64,000 bases of DNA, taken from assembly GCA_002633025.1 (NCBI GenBank), contig NMRB01001131.1, forward strand, positions 5,291 to 69,290, in the 5' to 3' direction. The DNA is from Notospermus geniculatus (Eukaryota > Nemertea > Pilidiophora > Heteronemertea > Lineidae). Under the pieces are notes generated by a model. The model was not told the origin of the DNA. It saw only the letters and a list, made by a program, of their open reading frames with translations, and searched no databases. Both the position numbers and the translations under genes were made by a program. Below are positions 1 to 11,875 of the stretch, one piece after another (position 1 is the first letter of the stretch; every line of letters begins with the position of its first letter).

Positions 1-125
1 GCCCCCTAGCCTACATCAGAGCCCGCTCCCTGGCCTACATCATAGCCTGCCCCCTAGCCTACATCATAGCCTGCCCCCTGGCCTACATCACAGCCTGCCC
101 CCTGGCCTACATCACAGCCTGCCCC
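1..125. repeat. 24-bp minisatellite at the window edge
   Basis: About five tandem copies of a 24-bp unit built on GCCTGCCCCCTGGCCTACAT, with C/T changes between copies. The array probably continues outside the window to the left. Confidence 0.85.
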
Positions 126-689
126 AAAGGCATTGGGTTCAAAGTTGAACCTCCTAAGTCAAATGTCAACTTCAGTTGGGAGCATTCCGAGATGAGCCAC
201 CCTGAAGCCATGTCAGACTAACAACTGCAGACAGCCCAGTAATATGCAAGTGGTTGTGACTTAACCAGATTCGCTAGTACGCCCCGGGCCATTCAAGCGA
301 CGGCAATCCCACATATTCCTAATCAAAACGGGCAATTCTGATTCATTTGGCACCATCACCCATCCACCACCATGGCTACTGTATCATCAGCAAACTCATG
401 TTTCCATGGAACCGAAAATCGCCCGTAGGACGAACTGCCCCAGGCCTTCGATGGCTTTATGGCATCGATCTTTCTTTAGGCCAGTGGCTCAGGGGACACA
501 GAACGGTTCCCAATCGGCGATTCACAACTTATCTCTGCACATATAATCTCATGTCTGATTTGCCTAAATGTCTCCCCTAGGATGTGAGAAATTCAAAATG
601 AGAACTCAAGGTTGGCCAAGAATAACCCGAGCAGTTCACTGGTAGTGAATAATGAAGCTCACAAGAAGCTTTTAGCAATTCCATTGTAA
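126..689. other. Unassigned non-coding stretch
   Basis: No splice-bounded coding region, RNA gene or clear repeat is recognised here. The short open frames are not protein-like. Confidence 0.5.
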
Positions 690-840
690 TACAGTCTTTT
701 TACCCTAGTCTCTCCAGAAACCTTCCAGTGCATCACTTGATCCTTTCAGACCAGTTGATAATACACTCAGCCGGGAATCGAACCCATGATCTCTCAGTCG
801 CAAGTCTGAGACTCAACAACTGCACCACTGTGGAATCTAC
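690..840 (-). mobile_element. tRNA-derived SINE fragment
   Basis: Read on the minus strand, the stretch has a tRNA-like head: a box A-like TGGTGCAGTTG and a box B GGTTCGATTCC, followed by a body ending near the GATCAAGTGATGC motif. The same body motif returns at about 9250-9290 and 9610-9650, so this is a dispersed family. It is a fragment, not a functional tRNA. Confidence 0.6.
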
Positions 841-953
841 TCTTCATGGCCATCTCTGCCAGGAGACCTCTCCATTAAGGACACCCAAGTTGGCCATTTC
901 CCTGACCTCTGTAATCCGGACACCATTTGTTAGTCCATAGTGGACAGGTTCCA

Positions 954-1276
954 GTGTACAGCGGAACCTTCCTCAATGGACACCTGTGCCAGGAGGACAC
1001 CTCTCTATTAAGGACACCCAAGTTGACCATTTCCCTGAAGTCTGACCTCTGTAATTAGGGCACCATTTGTTAGTCCATAGTGGAGAGGTTCCTGTGTACA
1101 GTAGAACCTCCCTTAATGGAAACTTCTGCCAGAAGGACACCTCTCTATTAAGGACAGCAGCGTTCAGTCCTCATGTGGTCACAAATGTTCATTTTGACCT
1201 CTGTATTCAGGACACCTTGCTCTTAAGGACACCACTGGACAGGCCCGAAGGTGTCCTTATTACAGAGGTTCCAGTG
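954..1276. mobile_element. Cluster of GTGGAACCTCC-type MITE pieces
   Basis: Several degenerate pieces of the same element that is intact at 3317-3494. The phrases 'aggacacctctctattaagg' and 'gaggttcc' recur here in direct and inverted orientation. Confidence 0.65.
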
Positions 1277-1554
1277 TTCCATCAGGGGCCAGTATCTAAT
1301 GCAGTTTACCACAACAATATTATCTCAGATCCGCAGTAAATTTGTTCTGATCCAGCCGTCCGAACAAACACTGGTCATCGATTGTGTTCTCTTGGTTTGA
1401 TAATTTGATGAGTTTCTCGTCAATAGAGGGAATGATATGATTGAGTGGAGCGGACAACATCACAAAGAAAATACTAAAGTCAATAATTGCGTTGGAATAA
1501 TGAGGACCGTAGTGCAATTTGAAGAGGAATGATCGATTCTCTCTGTCCAGTGGT

Positions 1555-1641
1555 AAAAGGCTGCCAGAGTGGTAACGTGGGAACAGCTAGTGCCTATTAC
1601 CTCTGAGATCCAGGGTTTGATTCCCGGTCAGACCTGGTACA
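1555..1641 (+). mobile_element. tRNA-like SINE head fragment
   Basis: A tRNA-like segment ending in a box B variant, GGTTTGATTCC. It abuts a fold-back element at 1642 and is not a complete cloverleaf. Confidence 0.4.
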
Positions 1642-1883
1642 GACAAATCCCAAATTCCCAGATCTGTGCACTTCCGCCCGAAGTCGCGAACACATCCTTG
1701 ACCTGAAACCAGCCGACGTGACGCAATCCATGATTCAGCAATGGTCAACTCTGACGCAACGTCGTCGAAGTCATTGTCGTGGGGTTGCCTGCGTTACATC
1801 ATTCAGTTTCAGACTGAGGTTGTGGTTGAGATTTCGGCGGAAGTGCGCAGATCTTTCTCGTTTATGTCAATTTGGGATTTGTC
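1642..1883. mobile_element. Fold-back MITE, GACAAATCCC ends (copy 1)
   Basis: A ~240 bp element whose two halves are inverted copies. It begins GACAAATCCCAAATT and ends with the complement, and carries 'gcgcacttccgccgaaat' type arms. Six copies occur in the window: here and at about 10964, 22095, 25128, 38530 and 42857. Better copies are flanked by TA on both sides, as expected for a Tc1/mariner-type MITE; that superfamily label is inference. Confidence 0.75.
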
Positions 1884-1889
1884 TATTTA

Positions 1890-2065
1890 TGATTGGGACG
1901 GCAATAGGAGCTATCAGTCAGTTGACCAATAGGAGTTACTATGGTCCAATTCAATGGCAATGCCTAGCGAACTCATTCACGGTTGATTGAGCACCAATTA
2001 CATGTCAGAGAGTCTTATATTGTATTCGTCCACTAGAACTTTGCTGCCATCTTTTGGCGAAAAGT
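1890..2065. repeat. Dispersed repeat shared with 11640-11810
   Basis: The phrases 'gtccaattcaatg', 'atgcctagcg' and 'ctagaactttgctgccatct' appear in the same order here and at 11640-11810, next to the DLG exon. No coding potential is seen. Confidence 0.6.
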
Positions 2066-2079
2066 GCGGCTGACTCCTA

Positions 2080-2405
2080 TTGTCAAGAGACAATTCCGGA
2101 ACAGCCACAGGGCATCCAGACTTTGCCATGAGGTACCTGAACATCCAGTTTGAAGTTCCATCACCCGTCATGAACAAGGCACTGTTGCTATCAAAAGGAC
2201 CAATTTCAGGACTTGACCTTAAGGGCATCCAGAGGTTCCCCTGAGGTACACCGACAACAAGTTTGAAGTTCCATCCCTGTCATGGAAAAGGTACTATCCG
2301 TGTCAAAAGAAGCAATTTCGAGACAACCGTAGGGCACCCAGAGGTTGCCATGGGGTACAATGACAGCAAGTTTGAAGTGGCTATCCCTCTGTCACAGACA
2401 AGGTA
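2080..2405. repeat. ~111-bp tandem repeat, about three copies
   Basis: Three diverged copies of a ~110-112 bp unit, marked by 'caatttc', 'gggcatccagaggttgcc' and 'aagtttgaagttccatcc' at regular spacing. The copies differ by many substitutions, so the array is old. Confidence 0.7.
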
Positions 2406-3316
2406 CGCCACATTACCGCTCTGAATCCACCAATTAGGATGAGTACTACAAACATGCATCAACCGCCATCACCACAATCACTCATACGTTTGTAATTTAC
2501 GATCAAACGAGAACTAACTCATCACGAGGGGGCCGGGATTAAGCTTGTTATACTGCTTGACTTTGAACCAACTATCTGCCTCCAGAAAATGTTCCCAAAG
2601 GCAGAAGATAAAAGAATTGACCGGGAAGCTGGGCGGATCCAATTATAGCAAAGGGAACGAATGGTTTAGTCCCACTTGGTCTTTTTCATCTCAATGATTT
2701 CAAGAGGTTTTCACCCCTTTAAAATGGTAAGGCAATCTTCTTAAGAATCTGATGTGAAATTGGCCACCTGGTGGTGCACAAAAGTACCAGTTAGGCTACA
2801 GGTACACCGAATGCGATTTCACAGAGAAGTTTCAGTGTTTAATCAACTTTTGGCACCCCGGACTGACTCGCTGAAAGAACCAACTGCTAATTGCTATTAG
2901 CACAGTTTGTACTTCATGTCAACGGTCCATTATCAACAAAGCCACTCCAGCTATGAATATAAACTAACCTAATGATGCAGCAATCGTGTTGAATCACCCC
3001 ACCTTATGTTGAACATAGTAACTATTGTCCACAACAAAAGCGTACCGTTGATTACGTTATGAACACTTCCGTTGACAATGGCATGCCAATCATCAAATCA
3101 ATGTTGAGTATGCAATATCGCAGTCACATTCAACCTCAGATGTTACGAATGATGAAGTCGATTGAATGATTCAAGATCGCCGTCGAATCAGATTTTTCCT
3201 CCATCAGTGTATATTGACAGAAGAGTTCATGTTTTAGTTGTTGATGAGAAAGCGATTGTCGCAATGACGGAAATCAATTGGCTTGGACACGCGATCGACT
3301 CTCGACGACGTTAATA
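2406..3316. other. Unassigned non-coding stretch
   Basis: Nothing recognised on either strand; AT-rich unique-looking DNA. Confidence 0.5.
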
Positions 3317-3494
3317 CAGTGGAACCTCCCTTAGCGGACACCTCTGCCAGGAGGACACCTCTCTATTAAGGACACCAAAGTTCAGTCCCAAATCGACCAT
3401 TTCTACTCATTTATTCCTCTGTAATCAGGACACCTCTCAATTACGGACAGCACTTGTCAGTCCCAGAGGTGTCCTTAATAGAGAGGTTCCACTG
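3317..3494. mobile_element. Intact MITE, CAGTGGAACCTC ends, TA target site
   Basis: A 178 bp element that starts CAGTGGAACCTC and ends GAGGTTCCACTG, flanked on both sides by TA (3315-3316 and 3495-3496). The inner arms are also inverted copies. The TA duplication and palindromic form fit a Tc1/mariner-type MITE. Related copies sit at 954-1276, 27011-27173 and 43501-43663. Confidence 0.85.
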
Positions 3495-3612
3495 TAGTCT
3501 AATTTGAACTAAATATCCACCATACGGAAAACAGCGGGCACCGAGGTAGGCTGGCTTGATATCAACAGGTGTTTACACTTCTTCAACTCCACAGGAAGGT
3601 AGGCTCTTTGAC

Positions 3613-4075
3613 TGTTGACATAGTGAGGCTGTAATAAAATTTGGACTGGAAAACCATCGACAATGTGAGGCTATAGTAAAGTCAGACTGGAAATCTATTG
3701 ACAAGGTGAGGCTATAGTAAAGTCAGACTGGAAATCTATTGACAAGGTGAGGTTATAGTAAAGTCAGACTGGAAATCTATTGACAAGGTGAGGTTATAGT
3801 AAAGTCAGACTGGAAATCTATTGACAAGGTGAGGCTATAGTAAAGTCAGACTGGAAAACCCTTGATAAGGTGAGGCTATTGTAAAAGTCATACTGGAAAT
3901 CTATTGGCAAGTGAGGCTATTGTAAAGTTTGACAGGAAATCTAAATGGCAAAGTGAGGCTATTGTAAAAGTCTAGGATTGAAAACCACTGACAAGGTGAG
4001 GCTACATGTATTCTAGAAGTCAGACTTGAATACCACTGACAAGTTGAGGCTATTGGAAAAGCTTGACTTCAAAGC
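3613..4075. repeat. 41-bp minisatellite
   Basis: About eleven tandem copies of a 41-bp unit containing 'gtgaggctatagtaaagtca' and 'gactggaaatctattgac'. The central copies are nearly identical and the right-hand copies decay, which is usual for an array growing from its middle. Confidence 0.9.
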
Positions 4076-5749
4076 ATCACCAAGGTATGACACTTGTCAA
4101 TATCAGACTGGAAAACCATTAGCAGCCCTCATCAAATAAGATCGGGCAATCGTTAAAATCAGATATATGAGGGTTTCAAAGTGTTCTTTGCTGGGAAATC
4201 AAGGAAGAGCCAGTCCTCTCTATACCGATAGTGTAAAGTCGGCAACATTCACAGACACTGAATTTTGATTCAGGCTTTATGACCAGAGTTCTCGAATTGC
4301 AAAGAGAAGGGGATTGGGTTTCATGTCCGCTGGCCATTTTGGGATTATCATCATGTTTTCTGAGCTCTGGTTCTGCGAGTACATTGCTTTTTATAGCAAT
4401 ATTCCCTGCCCCCAGAATAGAGGTCCTACTTGCTTCTGTAATTCAGAAACATCCACAATATCAATCGGCATAGTTCGCTCCGTATTATTTCAAGAACAGC
4501 GAAAACCGATTTCCTCTCGTTTTCGCAGAACCAACCAACGCGGCTATGACGGAAAATCACACCACGCTATCTGAAGCGATAATTATAGAGAAGCCCGAGA
4601 AAGTCTCAAAACACGCCATAATCATATGGTACATGTAAATCTGCTTTATCGCAGCAATCAGTTCGTAAGGAACCCATAGGACCAGGGCGATATTCAGTTA
4701 TTGGACTGCATATTTGAGTGAGGCGTTGCTATATTTTTGGAGATAGCCAATTTGCGGGTCTGTCTGCTGGGAGCAAGAGTGAGCCGTGCCAACATGCAAG
4801 TTCTGCTCTTGTATATTCTCATCAAAATGATATCAACGGAGAGAAGATTTGGTTAGAGTCATACTGTGCAGACAAGAGCTTGAAACTTTTATTCGTCAAG
4901 AATTAGATATGCGGATCAAAGGTCATATGTCAATCTGATTTGCATACATTGTACGACACGAATTAAATCAAATTATGTTAGTAAGTAACGAGATCCCGAG
5001 AGACCACACGACACTCGCATTGCATTGTAACTGATTTTGACAGATCGAAGCATAAATCATACGTGCTGCACTCAGGATTCCCGCGGGACCGTCGATACGC
5101 TAAATTGGACAAATGATATGTGTAATCATCCGAAATGGTAAGCTGACGGATTCGATCGCTAGATTACGAAACGAGGTCGGACTGGTACATGACGTAATTG
5201 GGTAGAAAATAGACATGGCGTTCATCAAATCGACAAAATGACCTCGACTTGTCGTTCGTTTAGCTGTGTCGACGCTGACCAACCAGCGATATCGCATATC
5301 CTATCACAACCTGCGACAGAAATAGCCAATTTGGGAACCTTTTCGAGATGTTTTCATTTCATCTGCGCACATTTCATGGCCTCATACATCACGACTATTA
5401 CTCGGGAATGCCACGTACGATTTTTTTTGTCGACATATCCTGTATTAGTTTGGGCAATATTGGGCGAACGATATCACTCAATCATCCAAAATGCCCCACT
5501 AAAGATTGGAAAATTATCCGATATTTTTTCTATGATACTATTTCAAAACACAGCCGACATGTTCAATATCAAAGGGATTCTGAAGGTGCTGGACTATGTG
5601 CCATCTACTGGTGTGTCACTCCACAATAGATGGCACCACTGCAGGCTCACAAAGTGTAAGTCAAAACCTAAAGAGTACGAGAGAAACTTCTATATGCTTG
5701 GATGCATTGTGATGGAAGTTTGTAAAGTACTTCAATCAATCAGAAGTCT
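4076..5749. other. Unassigned stretch
   Basis: Holds a 171-codon open frame at 5238-5753 (+) that I do not recognise. It runs into the 27-bp repeat array, has no family motif and overlaps other open frames, so I do not call it a gene. Confidence 0.45.
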
Positions 5750-6055
5750 ATGAAGCACTTGGATTATTAGAAGTTTGTTGACCACTTGGATTATGAGAAG
5801 TTTGTCGAGTACTTGTTAGAAGTTTATAGAGCACTTGGATAATTAGAAGTTTGTAAAGCAGTTGGATTATCAGAAGCATGTCAAGCACTTGGATTATTAT
5901 AAGTTTGTAGAGCACTTGGATCGTTAGAAGTTTGTTGAGCACTTAAATTATTAGAAGTTGGCCGAGCACTTGGATTGTTAGAAGCTTGTTGAGCACTTGG
6001 ATTATTAGAAGTTTGCCGAGCACTTGGATAAATTAGAAGTTTGTAAAGCAGTTGG
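5750..6055. repeat. 27-bp minisatellite
   Basis: About eleven copies of a 27-bp unit around AGAAGTTTGTTGAGCACTTG. Because 27 is a multiple of three, the minus strand shows a 9-residue periodic open frame; this is a by-product of the period rather than evidence of a protein. Confidence 0.9.
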
Positions 6056-7913
6056 TCTTGTAATCCAGAAGAAGCACTTCATTAATGTGATTGTAAGAAC
6101 ACAAAATGCCGATGATCAATATCGTGAAGACAAGCGTGCGTCCGGCGACCCGCGAGCAAGAGATGTGACGATAAGGACCAAATTATACAAACATTACCGC
6201 TACGTGTGTCAAGACCCGCGAGAGAAACCCTAATCATAAGATCTCATCCAATCATTCGTTGCCTCCCGATGGCGTGACGACGCCACAACCACTGATTTTT
6301 CTGCCAATCCCCGCGAGCATCAGACGAGGTTGAACCACAATGCCAAGATCTTTTCACAGTTTTTCCCGACAACTTGCAATTGATAGGATCGGTATCAAAC
6401 TCGCGTGTGGCAATCCGAACGTCATGATGGACTTCAAAGGTGCCAGAAAAACATTTTCCAGCTTCAGCTTACAGAATGTCTCGAAAAAAGTGTGTTTTGC
6501 TGCAGCTCAAATTTCCCTTAATTATAAAGCACAAGCTCTGTTAGATTTCATTCATTAGTTTTTCCATTCAAACTTCGCAGTGTTTGTTTCCGAAACGTGT
6601 TGCACGCAACATCAAGAATATTTGAAATTCTTACACCAATGCATTGCATATTCAAACAGTTTTCTATTGAACCAAATGTATTGATATGCAGTGGAGTTGA
6701 AGTTTTATACAAATGACACCAAGTTTTTTATCATATACCAAGGCTCCGTGAGATCCGAGCAAGTCAAACTTAAAGTGACAATTTTTGCCGAAAAAGAATG
6801 TCAAATTTGAGCCAGGACAAACCTGATGCATTACTTGTCATCAAAAGAATATTCTTGGCCGTTTTCATCTCAATCTGTCAACTATTACGCAAAATATACA
6901 TGAAATTGTGAAGAGGGTGTTCCGTTCAACTGAGCGGGCGATCCGGGAGGGTGATAAATTTTTCCGGAACACACGTGTGTGTTCCGGACTTTCCATTGTT
7001 GGCGCCGATGAACAGCAGAAATGGCCATTTCAACCGACAAAAACACATCCAAACTCGGTGCGACGAACAGGAATCATCACTTACATTTTGATAGTGTTCC
7101 TGACAGGAAAAAAATGTCAACTCAATGTTCATTATATGAAATAAACACGAAATTGCTGAGAGGGTGATCCGAGATTCCCAAGAATTCCATTGTTTTAGAC
7201 GAAAAATACTTTCGCACTACTTTTTCCTCTGTTGTGGATCGAGGTAGGCCTATGACGTCAGACAATCGGGATTATCCATGTGCCTGTCCAGCCAGCCCAG
7301 TTAGGGCGGATACACTACCGAAACACTGCCATGATTGAATGAATAATAATTTACAACTGATCACAATCTTTAGAAGCCATCCCGCGACATGTCTTTTCGA
7401 ACAGCAGTCCCTGGAAACGCGGCGTACTCAGCATGCTCAGTGGTAGTCATGGCCAACAGAGTCGAAAAACATCCAACGACGTTCGACGTCGTGACGTCAT
7501 GTCGCTGACGTGATGAAGGCATTTCGCTCATGCCGCAACACCACGCAAGACGTGGTGTGATTGGTTCAAAATTGCCAAAATTTCGCCGTACGATTTGATC
7601 ATGTTGGGCTACGGTGTAGGCCTAGATGATTCTTCCTGGCTGTTAGGCCCACAGGGCTCTGGCGAGAAGATCTCAAGACTAAAGGTATCGAATCCCCAAA
7701 ACAAAGATGGTTTACTAACAGCACTTTGGGGATCTACATCTTGGCTCACTTTCTGAACGAACCGTCTCACCGCGGCGCCTCACTCCGTCAACATTCGCGC
7801 AGTAACACAAAGTTTTGGACGGGCGGTGATACAGGTGTCATCAGTTGAGTATTTTAAGTCATTTCTTGTGTTTATTATGGAAAAAACAAGGCGTTTTCGG
7901 GTATATGATAAAT
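6056..7913. other. Unassigned stretch with one short perfect palindrome
   Basis: No gene recognised. At 6963-6988 there is a 26-bp perfect palindrome centred on a CACGTG E-box core. The remainder is AT-rich and without recognisable repeats. Confidence 0.5.
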
Positions 7914-8071
7914 AAAAAACCACCCTCGTGTAATTTCCAAGTGTGCAGAACACACTCGTGATGGCCTTTGGCCGGGAAAATCCCTCGACCTGCGGTCTCG
8001 GGATTTTCCCGGCCAAAGGCCATCACTCATGCGTTCTGCACACTTGGAAATCACACTCGGGTGGTTTTTTT
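7914..8071. mobile_element. Near-perfect fold-back element, 158 bp
   Basis: Two ~78 bp arms (7914-7991 and 7994-8071) are inverted copies with only a few mismatches. They run from a CCACCC-type outer end to a central 'ctcgacctgcggtctcg'. Almost no loop remains, so a single strand would fold into a long hairpin. It is probably a MITE, though no clear target duplication is visible. Confidence 0.8.
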
Positions 8072-8117
8072 ATTGTATCGAATTTCAAAACAGGCTTTTT
8101 GCTATGTTTTCCCAAAG

Positions 8118-8219
8118 ACTCTTCTGTAGAAGAGTCGGAGGACTGGATCATCCAGCCAGATTATCCTGGCAAATATACTCTGACACAGATCAAGAAGCAA
8201 ACCTTCACCCATCAACTGA
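8118..8219 (+). CDS. Candidate internal exon, unknown gene
   Basis: A 102 bp open stretch with a pyrimidine-rich acceptor (ending 'ttttcccaaag') and a good donor (A|GTATGT). The open frame keeps phase 1 at both ends and gives a charged, protein-like peptide containing EESEDWIIQPDYPGKYTLTQ. I do not recognise the family. It lies just right of the fold-back element, and no neighbouring exon is found, so it could be chance or part of a repeat. Splice sites and frame are seen directly; that it is an exon is inference. Confidence 0.3.
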
Positions 8220-9074
8220 GTATGTAATGTAGGAGGAAACCTACTCTACTCTGACAGCATTGCAATGAGGAACCTGTGGAACTGCTATCGATGTGCCCGA
8301 AGTTCCTTTTTTCTAACGTTATTTCCATTTATTTCTGGCGTGAAAATAACCCGTTTGTGTTGGTCACCTGACAGTAAACCTTACATCATCCTGTAGCAGA
8401 TGAAATTTTCTTTAACCTCCTTGCTTTTTCTTTAAAATGAAGAGATAGGTTGGCGATAAAGCAACGTTTTGTCTCGTTATTCCTGTAGAAAAATGTAGGC
8501 CTACAGGTCACTTTTTCATGACGCAACGTCAACAGTTTATACATGTATGACGTCAATGATGTCGCGACGGGTCGATCGATCGCAGAGCCACCGCGTCGCA
8601 AAGTTTGTCACGTGGGTATCTCATAGCTCCATACTCCTCAAGCCTAGAGGTAGCTACACCCAGCATCCACCAGTACCACTGCAGCTCTTCAACAGTGCAA
8701 ATTTCTCTGGGTGCTCTGGTCTCCTCCTACTGTATCGTACATCAATTCATCCAATATTGTCTGTATAGCTAATACCACATTTCAAATTCACAAATTCTCT
8801 GTTGCGGCTCTAAATTAATGTTGATTATAAGAAGATTCTATCCACTTTTCACTCCATTTGACAATCGTATTAAAAACCTCGACAACGTACTTAAGAGAGC
8901 ACTATCTCTCGCTTCAAACATTTATTATTTAAAGCGAGACAGCTTCATATGCGAGCCGACTAATCTAAATTCAAATCTCATATGAATATGACATGATCGT
9001 TGTCGCTGAGTGAAGCGATGATGTTGAACAATGGATTGGATTGATGTAAACATGAATGGATAGAGTTCTTCAGT
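8220..9074. other. Unassigned stretch
   Basis: Nothing recognised on either strand. Confidence 0.5.
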
Positions 9075-9728
9075 ATTGACTCATTGTTCTTTGAGTATGG
9101 AAGTCAACAACTTGGACATCCCCGCCCCCCAACAGCATGTGAGGCTTACAGTACGTTTGTACTTTCCACTACAGCACAGTCTCAAAGCACTTCATACTAC
9201 CGGTATAACCGCAGCCTCTCCAGAATCCTTTCTGAGGAACTCAAGGAGCAGCTCATTCAGAACGTCACTTGATCCTTTCAGACCAGTTGAGAATACAAAG
9301 TGGCTAATTCGAGTATAAAAGTCCACAACTTGCCCCCCCCAACAGTAAGTAAGGTTTATAGCACTTTCCACTGTACTGGAGCACAGTCTCAAAGCGCTTC
9401 ACATCACTTCCAGTGTTTCCGCCAGAGGGTACTAAGGGTACTATGGTAGTACCCTCAAAGGAACAGAAAAGGGACATTTTCTTTAATTTCATGGGGTTTT
9501 TGCTGATTTTGAAGAAATTAGTACCCTCAAAAAAATATCTGGCAGTAAACCCTGCTTCCATAGTCTCTCCATGAACCTTTCTGGGGAACTAAAGGAGCAG
9601 CTCATTCAGCGCATCACTTGATCCTTTCAGGCCATTTGAGAATTCAAAGTGGTGACACGGCCTGGAATTGCACCTCTGACCTGTCTGTCTTGTGTCTAAT
9701 GCTTGACCACTGCACCACTGCACTCCCG
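9075..9728 (-). mobile_element. tRNA-derived SINE copies (two, minus strand)
   Basis: Two partial copies of the family seen at 690-840. Each contains 'cagtctcaaagcgcttcaca', 'tttctggggaactaaaggag' and 'tcacttgatcctttcag'. The right copy ends in a degenerate tRNA head (minus-strand TGGTGCAGTGG near 9710). The right copy is split by a MITE at 9411-9554. Tail-only pieces occur at about 28970-29050 and 45450-45530. Confidence 0.6.
9411..9554. mobile_element. hAT-like MITE nested in a SINE
   Basis: Starts CAGTGTTTCCGCCAGAGGG and ends 'ctggcagtaaaccctg', a degenerate inverted version. CAG...CTG ends are usual for hAT-type MITEs. It interrupts the SINE body between 'cttcacatcacttc' and 'cttccatagtctctcc'. 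Relatives: 24163-24296 (opposite orientation), partial copies ending at 18342, 34618 and 55010. Confidence 0.7.
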
Positions 9729-10963
9729 AACTGAAGTTGGCTATCAAAGCCAGTTTTTTCCATCACTGACTACAAAAGAAAAGACAAAGTAGTGGCCACT
9801 GACATGAAACCACTACGCAACTTGAGCCCACCATACTCAAATCACACTTGAATATTCCTCGATATCCACGAGTCGTACAATGACGGCACATATAATGGGA
9901 AGACTGGGACCTAAGGAGGAATAAGGGGCCTCCATCCATCACAATTCCACTGGATGTTTCATAGAACTCAACGTTGGAATACTAATGACGCACTGGAAAC
10001 AAGAATTGCTCTAGTTCTTTAATTTTTCATGCTGAGCATCGCCAACGAGACAGACACAGACACAGGACTCGGATGGATGCAAGGGTTGAAGTATCAAAAG
10101 ACAGACACAGGTCTCAGATGGATGCAAGATTAGGTCAGTGCCTCGAAGCCCGTTTTGGGGCAACATTACTGACAACCTCACAGCTTGGTGACCAACACCC
10201 TGGCATCCAAGATCTGTTCTGATCAACAAGATGGTCCCGCAACTGGACTGTCAAGGACTTCAATAGGGAGGAACAGAACACCATTTTCATAGTGATGTAC
10301 TGGGGGACTGGGGCATGGGGTCTCAAAAGTAACAGGCCACAGGCACCCCCACCCCCCAATGTCACCAGAGGTGGATTCGGGGGGNCTAGTCGAGAGGTTC
10401 TAGTGTAGGAAATTTGCCAATGTGAAAGGTTTGGATCAGTTGAGATTCAAGGAGTGCCAGAGTGTACTGGTTGGGAGAGACAAGTCGTCGTCTGTGTCAT
10501 TGCTGGCGAGAGACTTCTCCCCAACCCATCGTTTCAATCAGTCTACAGATCTAGCCAGCGACCGTGAGACCCTGTCCCATTTGTCAAACTTCATGGAAAT
10601 GAGTGCGACGTACATTAGGATGATGTTTAGATGGCGGGAGGATATCGTGTCGTTCTAATGACACGATGGCGTCTTGGTAAGTGAGAGGCTGGTGGTAAAG
10701 ACGGGGAAAAGACCATGGATCAAAATGCCACATCAGTTTGAATTACTCGCGCTGTTTGGTTACTAAATCTTGTAACTTTATCTTCTGAACGACTTGACCA
10801 ATTCTCAACGACCAAGAACGAGTTGGCCAAGAAAAGAGAGAACACAGACTGGCCGTTTGGCTACAAGTCCAATGTCCACTTCTCCAATGTTTTCTTCAGA
10901 ACGACTTGGCCAACAGGAATCTTGACCACGGCAGAGGGCAGCACATCGTAATCAGATCCTATA
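9729..10963. other. Unassigned stretch with one ambiguous base
   Basis: A loose ~65 bp direct repeat ('cagacacaggactcggatgg') lies at about 10045-10130. The single n at 10385 marks an uncertain base or contig join. No gene is recognised. Confidence 0.5.
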
Positions 10964-11160
10964 GACGATTCTCGAATTCACAGATCTGTGCACTTCGCCA
11001 AAATCACAACCACAACTTCAATCTGAAACCAGCTGATGTGACGCAGTCCATGATACAGCAAAGGTCGACTCTGACGCAACGTCGTCAAAGTCACTGTCAT
11101 GGGGTTCTCTGCGTGACATCATTCAGTTTCAGACCGAGGTTGTGTTTGCGATATCGGCCA
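10964..11160. mobile_element. Fold-back MITE, GACAAATCCC family (copy 2, truncated)
   Basis: Shares the body of the family (see 1642-1883) but stops inside the right arm after 'gatatcggcc'. The left flank is TA. Confidence 0.7.
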
Positions 11161-11875
11161 ACGACATCAACTTCTTGAGCTCTGAACAACATTAATGCAC
11201 CAGGCCAGAAGAAATTGACCAGAGGAACGCAGACAGAGACTCCAAGTCCAAACAAATGAAGATGGCCTAATGCCATAAGGAGACATTGTCCAACTCAAGA
11301 CGATAATAACTGAAGACAGATGACAAATTACCCTGCAGCATCCGCTTAATTCGTATGGTGCAGGTACATCACGGACCGTTTGGAACGGGTTGGCATGGCG
11401 TGCCACTGCGAACCGTGGGGACTTTTTCCAATATTGATGGGAGCGCATCCAACGTCAAGCAAGCTGTGAGAATTAGCACTCCAAGACATCGCTAATTACC
11501 GTAGTTTGAATAAATTGACGGGAACGCTAGAGAAGTTTGAGGTGTTGTGTGGGCGGTTGCCACTGTGGCAGTGCAGCGAGATCCCAAGGTCATGACCTTC
11601 AATGATAGAAGGCAGTGCATTCATGGTACTTGACCACTGGTAGGATAATAGGAGGTGTCAGTTGGTTAACCAATAGGTGTCACTGTGGTCCAATTCAATG
11701 CCTAGCGGACCCATTCATGGTTGATTCAGCACCTTATCAGTAGAATTTTCTTTTGTATTGGTCCGCTAGAACTTTGCTGCCATCTTTTATAAACAATAAG
11801 TGCGGCTTGCCTGTCCTTTCCATTACCTACCAAAAACAGAGGTGATGATCCTCCAAAATGAAAATCTTGACTTAC
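11161..11875. other. DLG intron 3' of the L27 exon
   Basis: Non-coding DNA downstream, on the minus strand, of the DLG exon. It includes the dispersed repeat shared with 1890-2065. I looked for the PDZ1-encoding exon between here and position 1 and did not find it. Confidence 0.5.

Noticed and set aside
5748-5942. Minus-strand open frame with a 9-residue periodic peptide rich in LLIIQVLYK.
   Set aside because: Product of the 27-bp minisatellite; no start context, splice sites or family match.
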